64,000 nucleotides of DNA, taken from positions 310,001-374,000 of the forward strand of contig NZ_WQHP01000002.1 of assembly GCF_013035315.1 (NCBI RefSeq). The letters run 5' to 3'. Shown piece by piece: positions 44,462 to 53,272 of the stretch. Origin of the DNA: Ruegeria arenilitoris (GTDB lineage: Bacteria; Pseudomonadota; Alphaproteobacteria; Rhodobacterales; Rhodobacteraceae). Within the stretch, counting starts at the first letter, position 1, and every line of letters starts with the position of its first letter. Made by a program: the position numbers and the translations under genes. A model generated the notes under the pieces. It saw only the letters and a list, made by a program, of their open reading frames with translations, searched no databases and had not been told where the DNA came from.

Positions 44462-45469
44462 CTACTCCATCTCTTTCCGTGCGTTGCGCACGTTCCAGAC
44501 AAGGATCGGTGCAACCAGCAACATGATCACCATGGCCGAGGCCGAGCCAACGCCCCAGTCATTCGCCCGAAACAGCTTGTCGTACATGTAATTGGCCAGA
44601 ACCTGCGTCTCCCACTGGCCGTTGGTCATGGCAAAGACGATGTCAAAGACCTTGAGCACAGTGATGGTGATCGTGGTCCAAACAACCAGAATCGTTGTCT
44701 TGATCTGGGGCACCTTGATCTTGAAGAAGATCTGGAACGGGTTCGCACCGTCCAGAATGGCAGCCTCAATCGTCTCTTCAGGGATACCGCGCAGCGCAGC
44801 CGACAGAATGACCATGGCAAAACCGGTCTGAATCCAGATCAGAACGACCATCAGGAAGAAACTGTTCCAGAACGGGATCGTCAGCCATGTCTGCGGTTCG
44901 GTCCCGCCAAAAAACAGGTAGAGCGCATTGAGCATGCCGATTTGATCCTGCTCTGCCGGACGCGTGTCATAGACCAGCTTCCAGATAACCGAGGCACCCA
45001 CGAACGAGATTGCCATCGGCATAAAGATCAAGGACTTGGCGATATTGCCCCAGCGTATACGGTCGGTCAGTTGCGCAACCAGCAGACCGAACGCTGTAGA
45101 CATTGCAGGTACAACGATCAGCCAGAACATGTTGTTTCGCATCGCTTCCCAGAACTTGGGCTCGTTTGCCATCTGGATGTAGTTTTCCAATCCAACCCAC
45201 TCATAGCCACCGCCTGGAACTCGATCTGTCAGCGAAAGGCGCAGTGTTTCAACCACTGGATAGGCCAGATACAGCCCCAAGGCGGCCAGCGCCGGGAACA
45301 GGAACAGCCACGGCCGGATCATGTTGGCCCGGTTGATGTTGCGGCCAGCATTCGGCCCGCGGGGCGGGAACAGAACTTTGTCCAGAAACTGATTGGATAG
45401 GTAGAAATAGCCCACACAACCTGACACGCCGATGGCGATGGTCAGCAGGCCCTGAAATGCCGGATGCAT
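44462..45469 (-). CDS. aglF: Alpha-glucoside ABC permease (AglF-type)
   Basis: 335 residues from the ATG at 45469, preceded by GGGAGAG; an upstream ATG at 45502 lies in the hairpin-bearing spacer. An extra N-terminal helix (LLTIAIGVSGCVGYFYL) precedes the usual MalF-like core. The EAA loop reads EAAILDGANPFQIFFKIKVP. The binding-protein gene lies 67 bp upstream. Confidence 0.9.
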   Translation of the reverse strand: MHPAFQGLLTIAIGVSGCVGYFYLSNQFLDKVLFPPRGPNAGRNINRANMIRPWLFLFPALAALGLYLAYPVVETLRLSLTDRVPGGGYEWVGLENYIQMANEPKFWEAMRNNMFWLIVVPAMSTAFGLLVAQLTDRIRWGNIAKSLIFMPMAISFVGASVIWKLVYDTRPAEQDQIGMLNALYLFFGGTEPQTWLTIPFWNSFFLMVVLIWIQTGFAMVILSAALRGIPEETIEAAILDGANPFQIFFKIKVPQIKTTILVVWTTITITVLKVFDIVFAMTNGQWETQVLANYMYDKLFRANDWGVGSASAMVIMLLVAPILVWNVRNARKEME

Positions 45470-45496
45470 GCCGCTCTCCCTTGCGACGGAAGGTTC

Positions 45497-45522
45497 GGGC
45501 AACCCGACAGCGCAGGTTGCCC
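45497..45522 (-). repeat. Stem-loop between aglE and aglF
   Basis: A perfect 8-bp stem GGGCAACC/GGTTGCCC with a 10-base loop in the 67-bp gap after the binding-protein gene. It lacks a U-tract, so an mRNA-stabilising or partial-termination role is more likely than full termination. Confidence 0.6.
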
Positions 45523-45536
45523 AGTCTCAGACGCCT

Positions 45537-46805
45537 TTAGTCCAGCGCATCCCACGAGGACTGAATTTCGTCGGCGACTTCTTGCGCGGATGCTCCGCCC
45601 GCATAGTCGACCATTCCAGTCCAGAAGGTGCCCGCACCGACGCCGCCCGGCATCAGGTCAGACCCGTCAAACCGGAAGGTGGTGGCCCCCAGAAGAATAT
45701 CGTTCATCTTCTTCAACGTTGGGTCTGAGAAAACCGAAGTATCGACGCCCTTATGCGGGGTCAGGAAACCGGTCAGCGCCATCCATGTCTCATGCGCTTC
45801 GGGTGTTTGCAGATACTCGATCAATGCATGTGCGCCAGGGCTGTCATTGGTGATCGCCCAAACGGTACCGGCACCAAGAACCGGGCTGCCGAGATCTTTG
45901 CTTTCATATGCCGGGAAATAGAAGAAGTCGGCGTCCTCACCTACAACCGTGCCTTCCGGGAAGAACGCCGGAATGAAAGACGCCTGACGGTGCATGTAGC
46001 ACTGCGGAGGCGAGCTGAACATGCCCTTCGGACTGTCGCGGAAGTCCGTGGTTGCTACCGCGCCGGCACCACCTGCAACGTAGTCGTCGTTGCGCGCGAA
46101 TGCACCGAATTCTTCAATCGCCTCAATGACCTTGGGATCGTTGAACTTCAACTCGTTGGCGACCCAAGCGTCGTAATCCTCGGGCGACTGTGTGCGCAGC
46201 ATCATGTCCTCGACCCAGTCGGTCGCAGGCCAGCCGGTCGCGCCGCCGGAACCCAGACCGATGCACCACGGCGTTTCGCCATCAGCGACGATCTGGTCGG
46301 TCAGCGCCTTCAGCTCTTCCATCGTGGTCGGTACTTCGTACCCGGCATCCTCAAAATTCTCCGGCACGAACCAGACAAGGGATTTCACATCAACTTTGTA
46401 GAACAAGCCGTACAGATGGTCCTGACCGTCCGGGCCTGCATAGGTGCCGAGATCAACCCAAGACTGTCCCGCAGCATAGTTGTCACGAATCCAGTCCGCA
46501 GTTCCATCACTCAAAGGCGTTAGGAAACCCGCCTTTGCCATGTCGGCAGCCAGTCCGGGCTGAGGAAACACAGCGACACTCGGCGCAGACCCAGCCTCGG
46601 CGTCGATCCTGATCTGCTGTTCGAAGCTGTCCGAGCCGACATAGGCGTATTCGTGCCCGGTTGCAGCCGCAAAGCCATCCAGCACCTTTTCGACGTTTTC
46701 CTGATCCGGTCCAAGCCACGGACCAAACACGGTGACCTTGTCGGCATGCGCCGCGCCCGCCATCAGGGCGAACGTGGCCGCACCTGCGTAAAGCGAGTGT
46801 TTCAT
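45537..46805 (-). CDS. aglE: Alpha-glucoside-binding protein (AglE-type), periplasmic
   Basis: 422 residues from the ATG at 46805, which has a near-ideal GGGAGGA ribosome site; an ATG 15 bp further up is less well placed. The signal peptide is about 1-21 (FALMAGAAHADK). The mature sequence (VTVFGPWLGPDQENVEKVL, SDSFEQQIRIDAEAGSAPSV) is typical of AglE family-1 binding proteins. It captures alpha-glucosides for AglFGK. It is the first gene of the operon, transcribed away from a LacI-type regulator gene across a 219-bp region with palindromic operators. Confidence 0.92.
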   Translation of the reverse strand: MKHSLYAGAATFALMAGAAHADKVTVFGPWLGPDQENVEKVLDGFAAATGHEYAYVGSDSFEQQIRIDAEAGSAPSVAVFPQPGLAADMAKAGFLTPLSDGTADWIRDNYAAGQSWVDLGTYAGPDGQDHLYGLFYKVDVKSLVWFVPENFEDAGYEVPTTMEELKALTDQIVADGETPWCIGLGSGGATGWPATDWVEDMMLRTQSPEDYDAWVANELKFNDPKVIEAIEEFGAFARNDDYVAGGAGAVATTDFRDSPKGMFSSPPQCYMHRQASFIPAFFPEGTVVGEDADFFYFPAYESKDLGSPVLGAGTVWAITNDSPGAHALIEYLQTPEAHETWMALTGFLTPHKGVDTSVFSDPTLKKMNDILLGATTFRFDGSDLMPGGVGAGTFWTGMVDYAGGASAQEVADEIQSSWDALD

Positions 46806-46828
46806 GAAGTTTCCTCCCAAAGTTTCTA

Positions 46829-47018
46829 GGCGCTTTCAAGACTCATTTTCAAAGCGCTTTGGATGGCATGCTTTATCCGCTAACATTCAATTTATGTCAA
46901 TAATCTGTTTACGGATCGCCCTAAACTTAATATTCAAAACACGATCTGCGTCGCATGAGGCTAGCCACCTAAGCCACACGCAACGCACCCGACCAGCAGA
47001 ATTTGAAGGCGCTTTGAA
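46829..47018. promoter_or_regulatory. Divergent promoter region with LacI-type operators
   Basis: A perfect 12-bp palindrome CAAAGCGCTTTG lies at 46850-46861. Related sites are GAAGGCGCTTTGAA at 47005-47018, directly before the regulator start, and a weaker AGGCGCTTTC at 46829-46838, near the aglE start. All share GCGCTTT. The central GCGC palindromes are of the kind bound by LacI/AglR-type repressors, and the outer sites are 150-180 bp apart, which would permit looping. Confidence 0.7.
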
Positions 47019-47024
47019 GAGAAT

Positions 47025-48056
47025 ATGAACCTTAAGCAGCTCTCAGAAATCCTTGGGCTTTCCCAAACGACGGTCAGCCGCGCGCTGAACGGCTATCCCG
47101 AGGTGAACGAGGATACGCGCGTACGGGTTCAGGCGGCCGCTGCCAAACATGGCTACCGGCCAAACAGTCGCGCCAAAGGGTTGGCCACGGGTCGATCGAT
47201 GGTGATCGGACATGTGATTCCAAGCTCATCCCGGCATGAGATGGTGAACCCCATTTTTGGTGACTTTGTTGCCGGTGCCGCTCGGAAATACGCGGATCAC
47301 GGCTATGATCTGATGTTCACGAATGCCGACGACACCTCGATCGAAGATGCTTATCGCAGCCTGTTCCAGCGCGGTGCGGTCGACGGCGTTGTTCTGCAGG
47401 GCCCCAAGGTCAACGAGCACCGGATTGAGGTCCTTAACCGGATGGGCGTACCCTTCATCGTCCACGGCAGATCGACCGGCGTCGAGGTGCCCTATGACTG
47501 GATCGACGTGAACAACAAACGTTCTTTTCTGCGCGCCACCCGGTTCCTGGTCGACCTTGGGCACCGCCGCATCGCTCTGATCAACGGGCTTGAGGATATG
47601 GACTTTGCCCAACGTCGCCGCGCCGGGTACCTTGAGGCATTGCGCGAGGCAGGCCTGACTCCGGACTCCGATCTGATGCGCAGCGCCGAAATGACCGAGG
47701 TGTACGGCCACCACGAGACGCGCGATATGTTGCAGCTGGATGATCCGCCGACGGCCATTTTGACCTCGTCCATGATTTCCGCCATCGGCGTTCGGCGCGC
47801 CCTGAACGAGGCGGGCTTGAAGATGGGCAAAGACGTATCAGTCATCGCCCATGATGATGACCTGTCCTATCTAAAAAACGGTCAGGATGTACCGATCTTT
47901 ACGGCGACCCGTTCCTCGGTGCGCCGGGCCGGAGAAATGGCTGCTGAGATGCTGATCGAACGCATCAAATCCCCGAACGACCCGGTTAAAACTAGATTGC
48001 TGGAGGCCGAGCTGGTAGTTGGCGGCTCGACCGGCCCCGTTCCCAACAGGCACTGA
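47025..48056 (+). CDS. LacI-family regulator (AglR-type)
   Basis: 343 residues. The N-terminal LacI helix-turn-helix begins almost at residue 1 (LKQLSEILGLSQTTVSRAL) with the hinge helix near 50-58, followed by the periplasmic-binding-like effector domain. It probably represses the divergent alpha-glucoside operon and itself through the GCGCTTT palindromes; one of these abuts its own start codon, which suggests autoregulation. The GH1-glucokinase gene follows 3 bp after its stop, so the two are cotranscribed. Confidence 0.9.
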   Translation: MNLKQLSEILGLSQTTVSRALNGYPEVNEDTRVRVQAAAAKHGYRPNSRAKGLATGRSMVIGHVIPSSSRHEMVNPIFGDFVAGAARKYADHGYDLMFTNADDTSIEDAYRSLFQRGAVDGVVLQGPKVNEHRIEVLNRMGVPFIVHGRSTGVEVPYDWIDVNNKRSFLRATRFLVDLGHRRIALINGLEDMDFAQRRRAGYLEALREAGLTPDSDLMRSAEMTEVYGHHETRDMLQLDDPPTAILTSSMISAIGVRRALNEAGLKMGKDVSVIAHDDDLSYLKNGQDVPIFTATRSSVRRAGEMAAEMLIERIKSPNDPVKTRLLEAELVVGGSTGPVPNRH

Positions 48057-48059
48057 GAA

Positions 48060-50384
48060 ATGAAATACACACGCTCTGACTTCCCCAAAGACTTCCTCTT
48101 TGGCGTCGCAACCTCGGCTTATCAGATCGAAGGACACGCCCAGGGTGGCGCGGGGCAGACCCATTGGGACAGCTTCGCCGCCTCTCCCGGTAACGTTGTG
48201 CGAAATGAAAACGGAGATCTGGCCTGTGATCATCTGAATCGTTTTCCGCAGGATTTCGATCTGGTGCGCGATGCTGGGTTCGATTGCTACCGTTTCTCGA
48301 CCAGTTGGGCACGCGTCCTGCCCGAAGGGCGCGGCCCGGTGAACCAAGAAGGGCTGGACTACTATGACCGCCTTGCCGACGCGCTTTTGGAACGAGGCGT
48401 TCGCCCCTGCGCGACCCTGTATCATTGGGAACTGCCCTCGGCGCTGGCCGATCTAGGCGGTTGGCGGAACAGGGACATCGCAAGCTGGTTTGCCGATTTC
48501 ACCGAAGTTATCATGGGCCGGATCGGTGACCGCATGTTCAGCGTCGCACCGATCAATGAACCTTGGTGCGTGAGCTGGCTGAGCCATTTTGACGGCCATC
48601 ATGCGCCCGGCATGCGCGATATCCGCGCTGCGGCCCGCGCCATGCACCACGTCCTGCTGGCCCATGGTCGGGCGATTGAGGCGATGCGCGGGCTGGGGAT
48701 GTCAAATCTGGGCGCAGTATTCAATCTGGAATGGGCCGAACCCGCGGATGACAGCGCCGCCGCGCGCAAGGCCGCAGATCTTTATGATGGAATCTACAAC
48801 CGGTTTTTCCTTGGGGGCGTCTTCAACAAATCCTATCCGCAAAACGTTCTGGATGGGCTTGAACCTTACCTGCCCTCTGGCTGGCAAGATGACTTCGACA
48901 CGATCGGCACGCCGGTCGATTGGTGCGGCCTGAATTACTACACCCGCAAGCTGATTGCCCCCGAAGACACCGCCTGGCCAAGCCTGAAAGAAGTGCCAGG
49001 CCCGCTGCCAAAAACCCAGATGGGATGGGAGATCGAGCCGAGCGCGCTGACTCGCTTCCTGACCCGCGCCAAACAGGACTATACCGGCGACCTGCCGATT
49101 TACGTTACCGAAAACGGCATGGCCAGCCCCGAGCGCCAACAGGATGACGAGCGCATCGAATACCTCAATCAGCACCTTACAGCGGTGCAGGATGCGTTGG
49201 ATCAGGATGTTCCGGTCAAGGGTTACTTCATCTGGTCCCTGCTGGATAACTACGAGTGGTCTTTCGGCTATGAAAAGCGGTTCGGTCTGGTGGACGTGGA
49301 TTTCGACACTTTGGAACGCAGGCCCAAAGCGTCGTACAACGCGTTGAAGTCTGCATTGTCGGGAGGATCCGTTTCACTGCCGATGGCGCAGCCTGCCGGA
49401 ACTATGCATGAGCACTGGAATCTGGTCGCAGATATTGGCGGCACAAACACGCGCTTGGGTGTCATCTCAGATGGAAAGCTTGCCGATCTGCGTAAGTATC
49501 CAACAGGTACGCTGCCCGACTTGCTGGAGGCGTTCCACAACCTTCGCGACGAAATCGGCACCGACCCCCGCGCCGTTGTCGCCGCGGGCGCAGGGCCGGT
49601 CAAGGACGGGACGATCCGGCTGACAAACGCGCATTTGGACCTGTCCGAGCGCGATATCGGCAAAGCCACTGGGGCTCAGCACACGTTTGTTATCAATGAC
49701 TTCACCGCCGCGGCCTGGTCGGTCGCAGAAATCACCGCCAATGACGTCGAAGTTCTGCAAGGGGCTGAAACACCTCCAACCGGAACCCGGCTGGTGGTTG
49801 GTCCCGGAACCGGCCTTGGCGTTGGCGCGTTGCTATATTCCGAAGGGAGATTCCACACCGCGTCCGGCGAAGGTGGACATGTCGGCCTCGCGCCGCGTCA
49901 CTCGGATGAGGTCGAAATCTTTAAAGCCGCACGTCAGATCGCACCTGAGTGTTTCTTTGACGACAGCCTCGTACTGGAAGCCGAAATGTTCCTGAGCGGA
50001 ACCGGCCTGCCAATATTGTATCAGGCAGCCTGCATGGCTGCAGGTCACACCGACGTATCGACGCGCAACGCAAAAGACATCCTTGAAGATGCCCTGGCAG
50101 AATCCGATCCGGTTGCAGTAAAAACCGCGCATATGTTCACAACCCATCTAGGGGCGCTGATGGGCGACCTGGCCGTTGCCTTCATGCCCACAGGCGGCGT
50201 TTTTCTAGTGGGCGGAGTGGCCGAAAAGAACCGGTGGCTGTTCAAGGACGACTTCCGGGATGCGTTCAACGCCGGAGGACGTTTCAGTGATCTGCGGCGC
50301 TCCATGAACCTCTATGTGTCCGAACAGGACGAATTTGGCATTGTTGGCGCTAACAATTTCTGCAAAAGTGCGCTCGCGCGGTAA
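48060..50384 (+). CDS. Fusion of GH1 beta-glucosidase and glucokinase
   Basis: 774 residues in one uninterrupted frame. Residues 1-435 are a full GH1 glycosidase, with acid/base Glu167 in INEPW and nucleophile Glu351 in YVTENG, and a normal end (RRPKASYNALKSAL). A short linker follows, then from about 450 to 774 a complete bacterial ROK-independent glucokinase: phosphate-binding DIGGTNTR (458-465), GPGTGLGVG and SGEGGHVGLAPR. The protein could hydrolyse beta-glucosides and phosphorylate the released glucose. At the junction GGGAGGA (49361-49367) lies 15 bases before an in-frame ATG (codon 442), which looks like the relic of a ribosome site from two formerly separate genes and might still allow a free glucokinase. 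A sequencing error joining two genes is possible but not required. Confidence 0.9.
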   Translation: MKYTRSDFPKDFLFGVATSAYQIEGHAQGGAGQTHWDSFAASPGNVVRNENGDLACDHLNRFPQDFDLVRDAGFDCYRFSTSWARVLPEGRGPVNQEGLDYYDRLADALLERGVRPCATLYHWELPSALADLGGWRNRDIASWFADFTEVIMGRIGDRMFSVAPINEPWCVSWLSHFDGHHAPGMRDIRAAARAMHHVLLAHGRAIEAMRGLGMSNLGAVFNLEWAEPADDSAAARKAADLYDGIYNRFFLGGVFNKSYPQNVLDGLEPYLPSGWQDDFDTIGTPVDWCGLNYYTRKLIAPEDTAWPSLKEVPGPLPKTQMGWEIEPSALTRFLTRAKQDYTGDLPIYVTENGMASPERQQDDERIEYLNQHLTAVQDALDQDVPVKGYFIWSLLDNYEWSFGYEKRFGLVDVDFDTLERRPKASYNALKSALSGGSVSLPMAQPAGTMHEHWNLVADIGGTNTRLGVISDGKLADLRKYPTGTLPDLLEAFHNLRDEIGTDPRAVVAAGAGPVKDGTIRLTNAHLDLSERDIGKATGAQHTFVINDFTAAAWSVAEITANDVEVLQGAETPPTGTRLVVGPGTGLGVGALLYSEGRFHTASGEGGHVGLAPRHSDEVEIFKAARQIAPECFFDDSLVLEAEMFLSGTGLPILYQAACMAAGHTDVSTRNAKDILEDALAESDPVAVKTAHMFTTHLGALMGDLAVAFMPTGGVFLVGGVAEKNRWLFKDDFRDAFNAGGRFSDLRRSMNLYVSEQDEFGIVGANNFCKSALAR

Positions 50385-50421
50385 ACTGGCCGCCTGATCC
50401 CGTTACAGAAAGGACCACGGC

Positions 50422-51348
50422 ATGATTCTGTGCTGCGGTGAAGCATTGATCGACATGATCGCTGAGCCAACCGTTTCAGGGGCGCAAGGGTTCGTACCCC
50501 ATTCGGGCGGCGCCATCTTCAACACGGCCGTCGCGTTAGGCCGGTTGGGTGCATCCGCAGGTTTGTTGACTGGCCTGTCGTCAGACATGTTTGGGCAACA
50601 ACTGGCAGACGCCCTTCAGGCCAGCCATGTCGATGCAAGCCATGTGATCCGGTCCAACCGGCCGACGACGCTGGCCTTTGTCCAGCTAAAGGACGGGCAC
50701 GCAACTTACAGCTTTGTCGATGAAAACACGGCCGGTCGGATGCTGACGCCCGAGGATATGCCCAATCAGCTGCCCGCGGTGTCTGCGTTGTACTTCGGCG
50801 GCATCAGCTTGGCGTGCGAACCCTGTGCCGACGCCTATGCTGCCCTATTGGACCGGCATGGAGCAGACCGCGCTGTAATGCTGGACCCCAATATCCGACC
50901 CGATTTCATAAAGGATCAGACGCGGTACCGCACTCGGCTGAACCGTATGATTGCGCGCGCTGACATCATAAAGGTCTCGGATGAGGATCTGGATTGGATC
51001 ATTCCCGGACCTGAACCTTTGGAACAGAAAGTGCCCCTATTGCTTCAGGCCGGACCTGCCGTTGTGATCGTCACACGCGGTAGCGACGGCGCATCAGGTT
51101 ACCTGGCAAATGGGTCGGAAACTTCGGTGCCCGTCAAACCGGTTGAGGTTGTCGATACTGTCGGCGCGGGTGACACATTCAACGCTGGCGTTCTGGCTGA
51201 ATTGGACCGTGCGGGTCTATTGACCAAGACTAATTTACGCAATTTGGGGTTAGACCAGCTTCGCTCGGCCCTTGCCAAAGGTGCAGAAGTCGCCGCCATC
51301 ACCGTTTCCCGCGCCGGAGCCAATCCGCCGTGGGCGCACGAACTTTGA
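50422..51348 (+). CDS. PfkB-family sugar kinase, probable fructokinase
   Basis: 308 residues. The N-terminal CCGEALIDM, GGAIFNTAVALGRLG, and the C-terminal VVDTVGAGDTFNAGVL with the catalytic aspartate are PfkB hallmarks. The overall pattern is nearest to bacterial fructokinases. Located after glucokinase and before a lyxose-isomerase-like gene, it likely phosphorylates fructose formed from sucrose or by isomerisation of mannose or glucose. A clear AAAGGA ribosome site precedes the ATG. Other ketohexoses cannot be ruled out. Confidence 0.87.
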   Translation: MILCCGEALIDMIAEPTVSGAQGFVPHSGGAIFNTAVALGRLGASAGLLTGLSSDMFGQQLADALQASHVDASHVIRSNRPTTLAFVQLKDGHATYSFVDENTAGRMLTPEDMPNQLPAVSALYFGGISLACEPCADAYAALLDRHGADRAVMLDPNIRPDFIKDQTRYRTRLNRMIARADIIKVSDEDLDWIIPGPEPLEQKVPLLLQAGPAVVIVTRGSDGASGYLANGSETSVPVKPVEVVDTVGAGDTFNAGVLAELDRAGLLTKTNLRNLGLDQLRSALAKGAEVAAITVSRAGANPPWAHEL

Positions 51349-51365
51349 CCCGACGAGGGACCAAG

Positions 51366-52031
51366 ATGAAAAGATCAGACATCAACGACATCAAAACCGA
51401 GGCAGAGGCATTTATCCGCTCGTTCGGCGCTGTCCTGCCCCCCTTTGCTAACTGGTCCCCGGACCAGATGCGGAGCGCAGAGGCACAGGGCATCCGCGAC
51501 CGCGGGCTTGGCTGGGACATCACCGATTATGGTCAGGGCCGGTTCGATGAACTTGGTCTGTTCCTTTTCACTCTGCGCAATGGCGACGTGCAGGACCTGA
51601 ATAAGGGTCGCGGCATGCTTTACGCCGAAAAGCTTCTGATCTCGCGAGAGAAACAACTGTCACCTATGCACCGCCACATCATCAAAGCCGAAGATATCAT
51701 CAATCGAGGCGGTGGCGATCTGGTAATGGAGATCTACGCCTCGGACCCCGAAGGCGGTATTGACCGGGAAAATCCCGTGGTCGTTCCCAGCGACAGTTGC
51801 CCCGTTACCATCCAACCCGGCGAACTGCTGCGGTTGAAACCGGGCCAAAGCGTGACTCTGATGCCGGGTATATGGCATGCGTTCTGGGCTGAACAGGGCG
51901 ACTGCCTGATTGGCGAAGTTTCGACAGTGAATGATGATCGGACCGACAATGTGTTCGAAGACCCGATCCCGCGTTTTGCGACTATCGAAGAGGATACCGC
52001 GCCGGACTTCCTGCTGGTCTCTGACTACTGA
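51366..52031 (+). CDS. D-lyxose isomerase-like cupin protein
   Basis: 221 residues from the ATG at 51366, 18 bp after the kinase stop and preceded by GAGGGA. It is a cupin of the D-lyxose ketol-isomerase family: MHRHIIKAEDIINRGGGDL supplies metal-binding His and Glu residues, and MPGIWHAFWAEQGDCLIGEVS the second motif. Such enzymes isomerise D-lyxose and D-xylulose, and often D-mannose and D-fructose. Coupling with a fructokinase suggests a route from mannose or lyxose to a phosphorylated ketose (inference). Confidence 0.82.
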   Translation: MKRSDINDIKTEAEAFIRSFGAVLPPFANWSPDQMRSAEAQGIRDRGLGWDITDYGQGRFDELGLFLFTLRNGDVQDLNKGRGMLYAEKLLISREKQLSPMHRHIIKAEDIINRGGGDLVMEIYASDPEGGIDRENPVVVPSDSCPVTIQPGELLRLKPGQSVTLMPGIWHAFWAEQGDCLIGEVSTVNDDRTDNVFEDPIPRFATIEEDTAPDFLLVSDY

Positions 52032-52039
52032 ACTACAGC

Positions 52040-53053
52040 TCAATGAGTGCCGCGCGGCACGAAGTACGGGTCGATCAAGACCGTTTCGCTTGGCTTTGAC
52101 GGGTTGGCAAGGCGCTGTTCCAACAGACCGATGACGCGCTCGACCGCGTCATCGATCGGATTGCACACAGTCGACAGATCAAAACTTGGCCACCCGGCCA
52201 TTTCGATATCGTCGAACCCAACAACCGACAACGCCTCGGGTACGGCGATCCCCAAGTCTCGGGCCGCCGCCAATGCGCCGATGGCGGTTGCATCGTTGGC
52301 ACAAACCAACGCGTCCAAGCTGTGCTTCTTCAACAAGGCTGTAGCGACTTTAAATCCGGTATCTACCGTAAAGTCCCCGTCGGCTTGGGCCACTAACTGC
52401 AACCCGGCCTTGGACAATGCGCTCTCCACCCCTTGTCTGCGACCTACCGACGAGAAGAACTGTGCTGGACCGCCAATAAATCCAAACCTTGTGCGGCCCG
52501 CCTGAATCAGTGTGGTCGTTGCCAGACCTGTGCCGTCGGCATTGCGGCAGCAGACATTGTCCACGCCTCTGGCTTCGACAATGCGGCCCGTGGAAATCAT
52601 GGGTACGCCGATCTTGCTGCAATGGGTCACGATCTCGCTCTGCATACTGCCGCCTCGCAGAATCAATGCGTCCAGCGGGTATCGCAGCACCTGCTGAATT
52701 GCCTGCTCGGTCGTTTGATCCGCACCGTCAATCAAAATCGGCCACTTGTTCAGCGCGTTCAATTTACCCACCAGCGCCATGACGAACTCAGTGTCATAGG
52801 CGCTGCGCATATTGCCAACGAAAACGGCCACAAGATGAGACCGGCCGCCCTTTAGCCCCGCTGCCAGAGCGTTGGGTTGGTATCCCATGCTCGCAGCAAC
52901 TTCGTGAATTTTTTTTCGTTTGCCCGCATCCAGATACGCGCCCGGGGTAAAGGCCCGCGACACTGCTGAACGCGAAACACCCGCGGCTTCGGCCACGGTT
53001 TGCGCCGTTACCCGGCGCGGACGATGTGTCGTTTTGCTCTGATCATCACTCAC
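52040..53053 (-). CDS. LacI-family transcriptional regulator
   Basis: 337 residues from the GTG at 53053, preceded at 10 bases by AGAGGA; the frame extends to a TTG at 53089, which is a poor start. The helix-turn-helix (TAQTVAEAAGVSRSAVSRAF) begins near residue 16, followed by a hinge and a ligand-binding domain. It is convergent with the lyxose isomerase gene (8 bp apart) and divergent from ugpB, so it may control the ugp operon, the upstream sugar genes, or both. The region between it and ugpB holds a 15-bp perfect palindrome. Confidence 0.88.
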   Translation of the reverse strand: MSDDQSKTTHRPRRVTAQTVAEAAGVSRSAVSRAFTPGAYLDAGKRKKIHEVAASMGYQPNALAAGLKGGRSHLVAVFVGNMRSAYDTEFVMALVGKLNALNKWPILIDGADQTTEQAIQQVLRYPLDALILRGGSMQSEIVTHCSKIGVPMISTGRIVEARGVDNVCCRNADGTGLATTTLIQAGRTRFGFIGGPAQFFSSVGRRQGVESALSKAGLQLVAQADGDFTVDTGFKVATALLKKHSLDALVCANDATAIGALAAARDLGIAVPEALSVVGFDDIEMAGWPSFDLSTVCNPIDDAVERVIGLLEQRLANPSKPSETVLIDPYFVPRGTH

Positions 53054-53144
53054 GCATAAGCTGTCCTCTGTTTGGGAACAATTTGTCAATATTACTACAA
53101 AAGCTTCATTGAACTGTCACACACTCCCCGTATCTGCCCACGTG

Positions 53145-53159
53145 TGCACATCATGTGCA
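53145..53159. promoter_or_regulatory. Perfect palindrome in the divergent lacI-ugpB region
   Basis: TGCACAT-C-ATGTGCA, 7-bp arms around one base. It lies about 90 bp upstream of the regulator start and 115 bp upstream of ugpB. It is a candidate operator for the adjacent LacI-type protein. A GGGGC/GCCCC hairpin is also present at 53205-53218. Confidence 0.45.
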
Positions 53160-53272
53160 TCGTACGCGGCAATCGCCTGCATACGAACGATCTTTTTGCT
53201 GCAAGGGGCGCATGCCCCGCAACCAGACGCGCTGGCCCGTGAACGGGTACGGTGCTGAACCGGAGTTATGAA

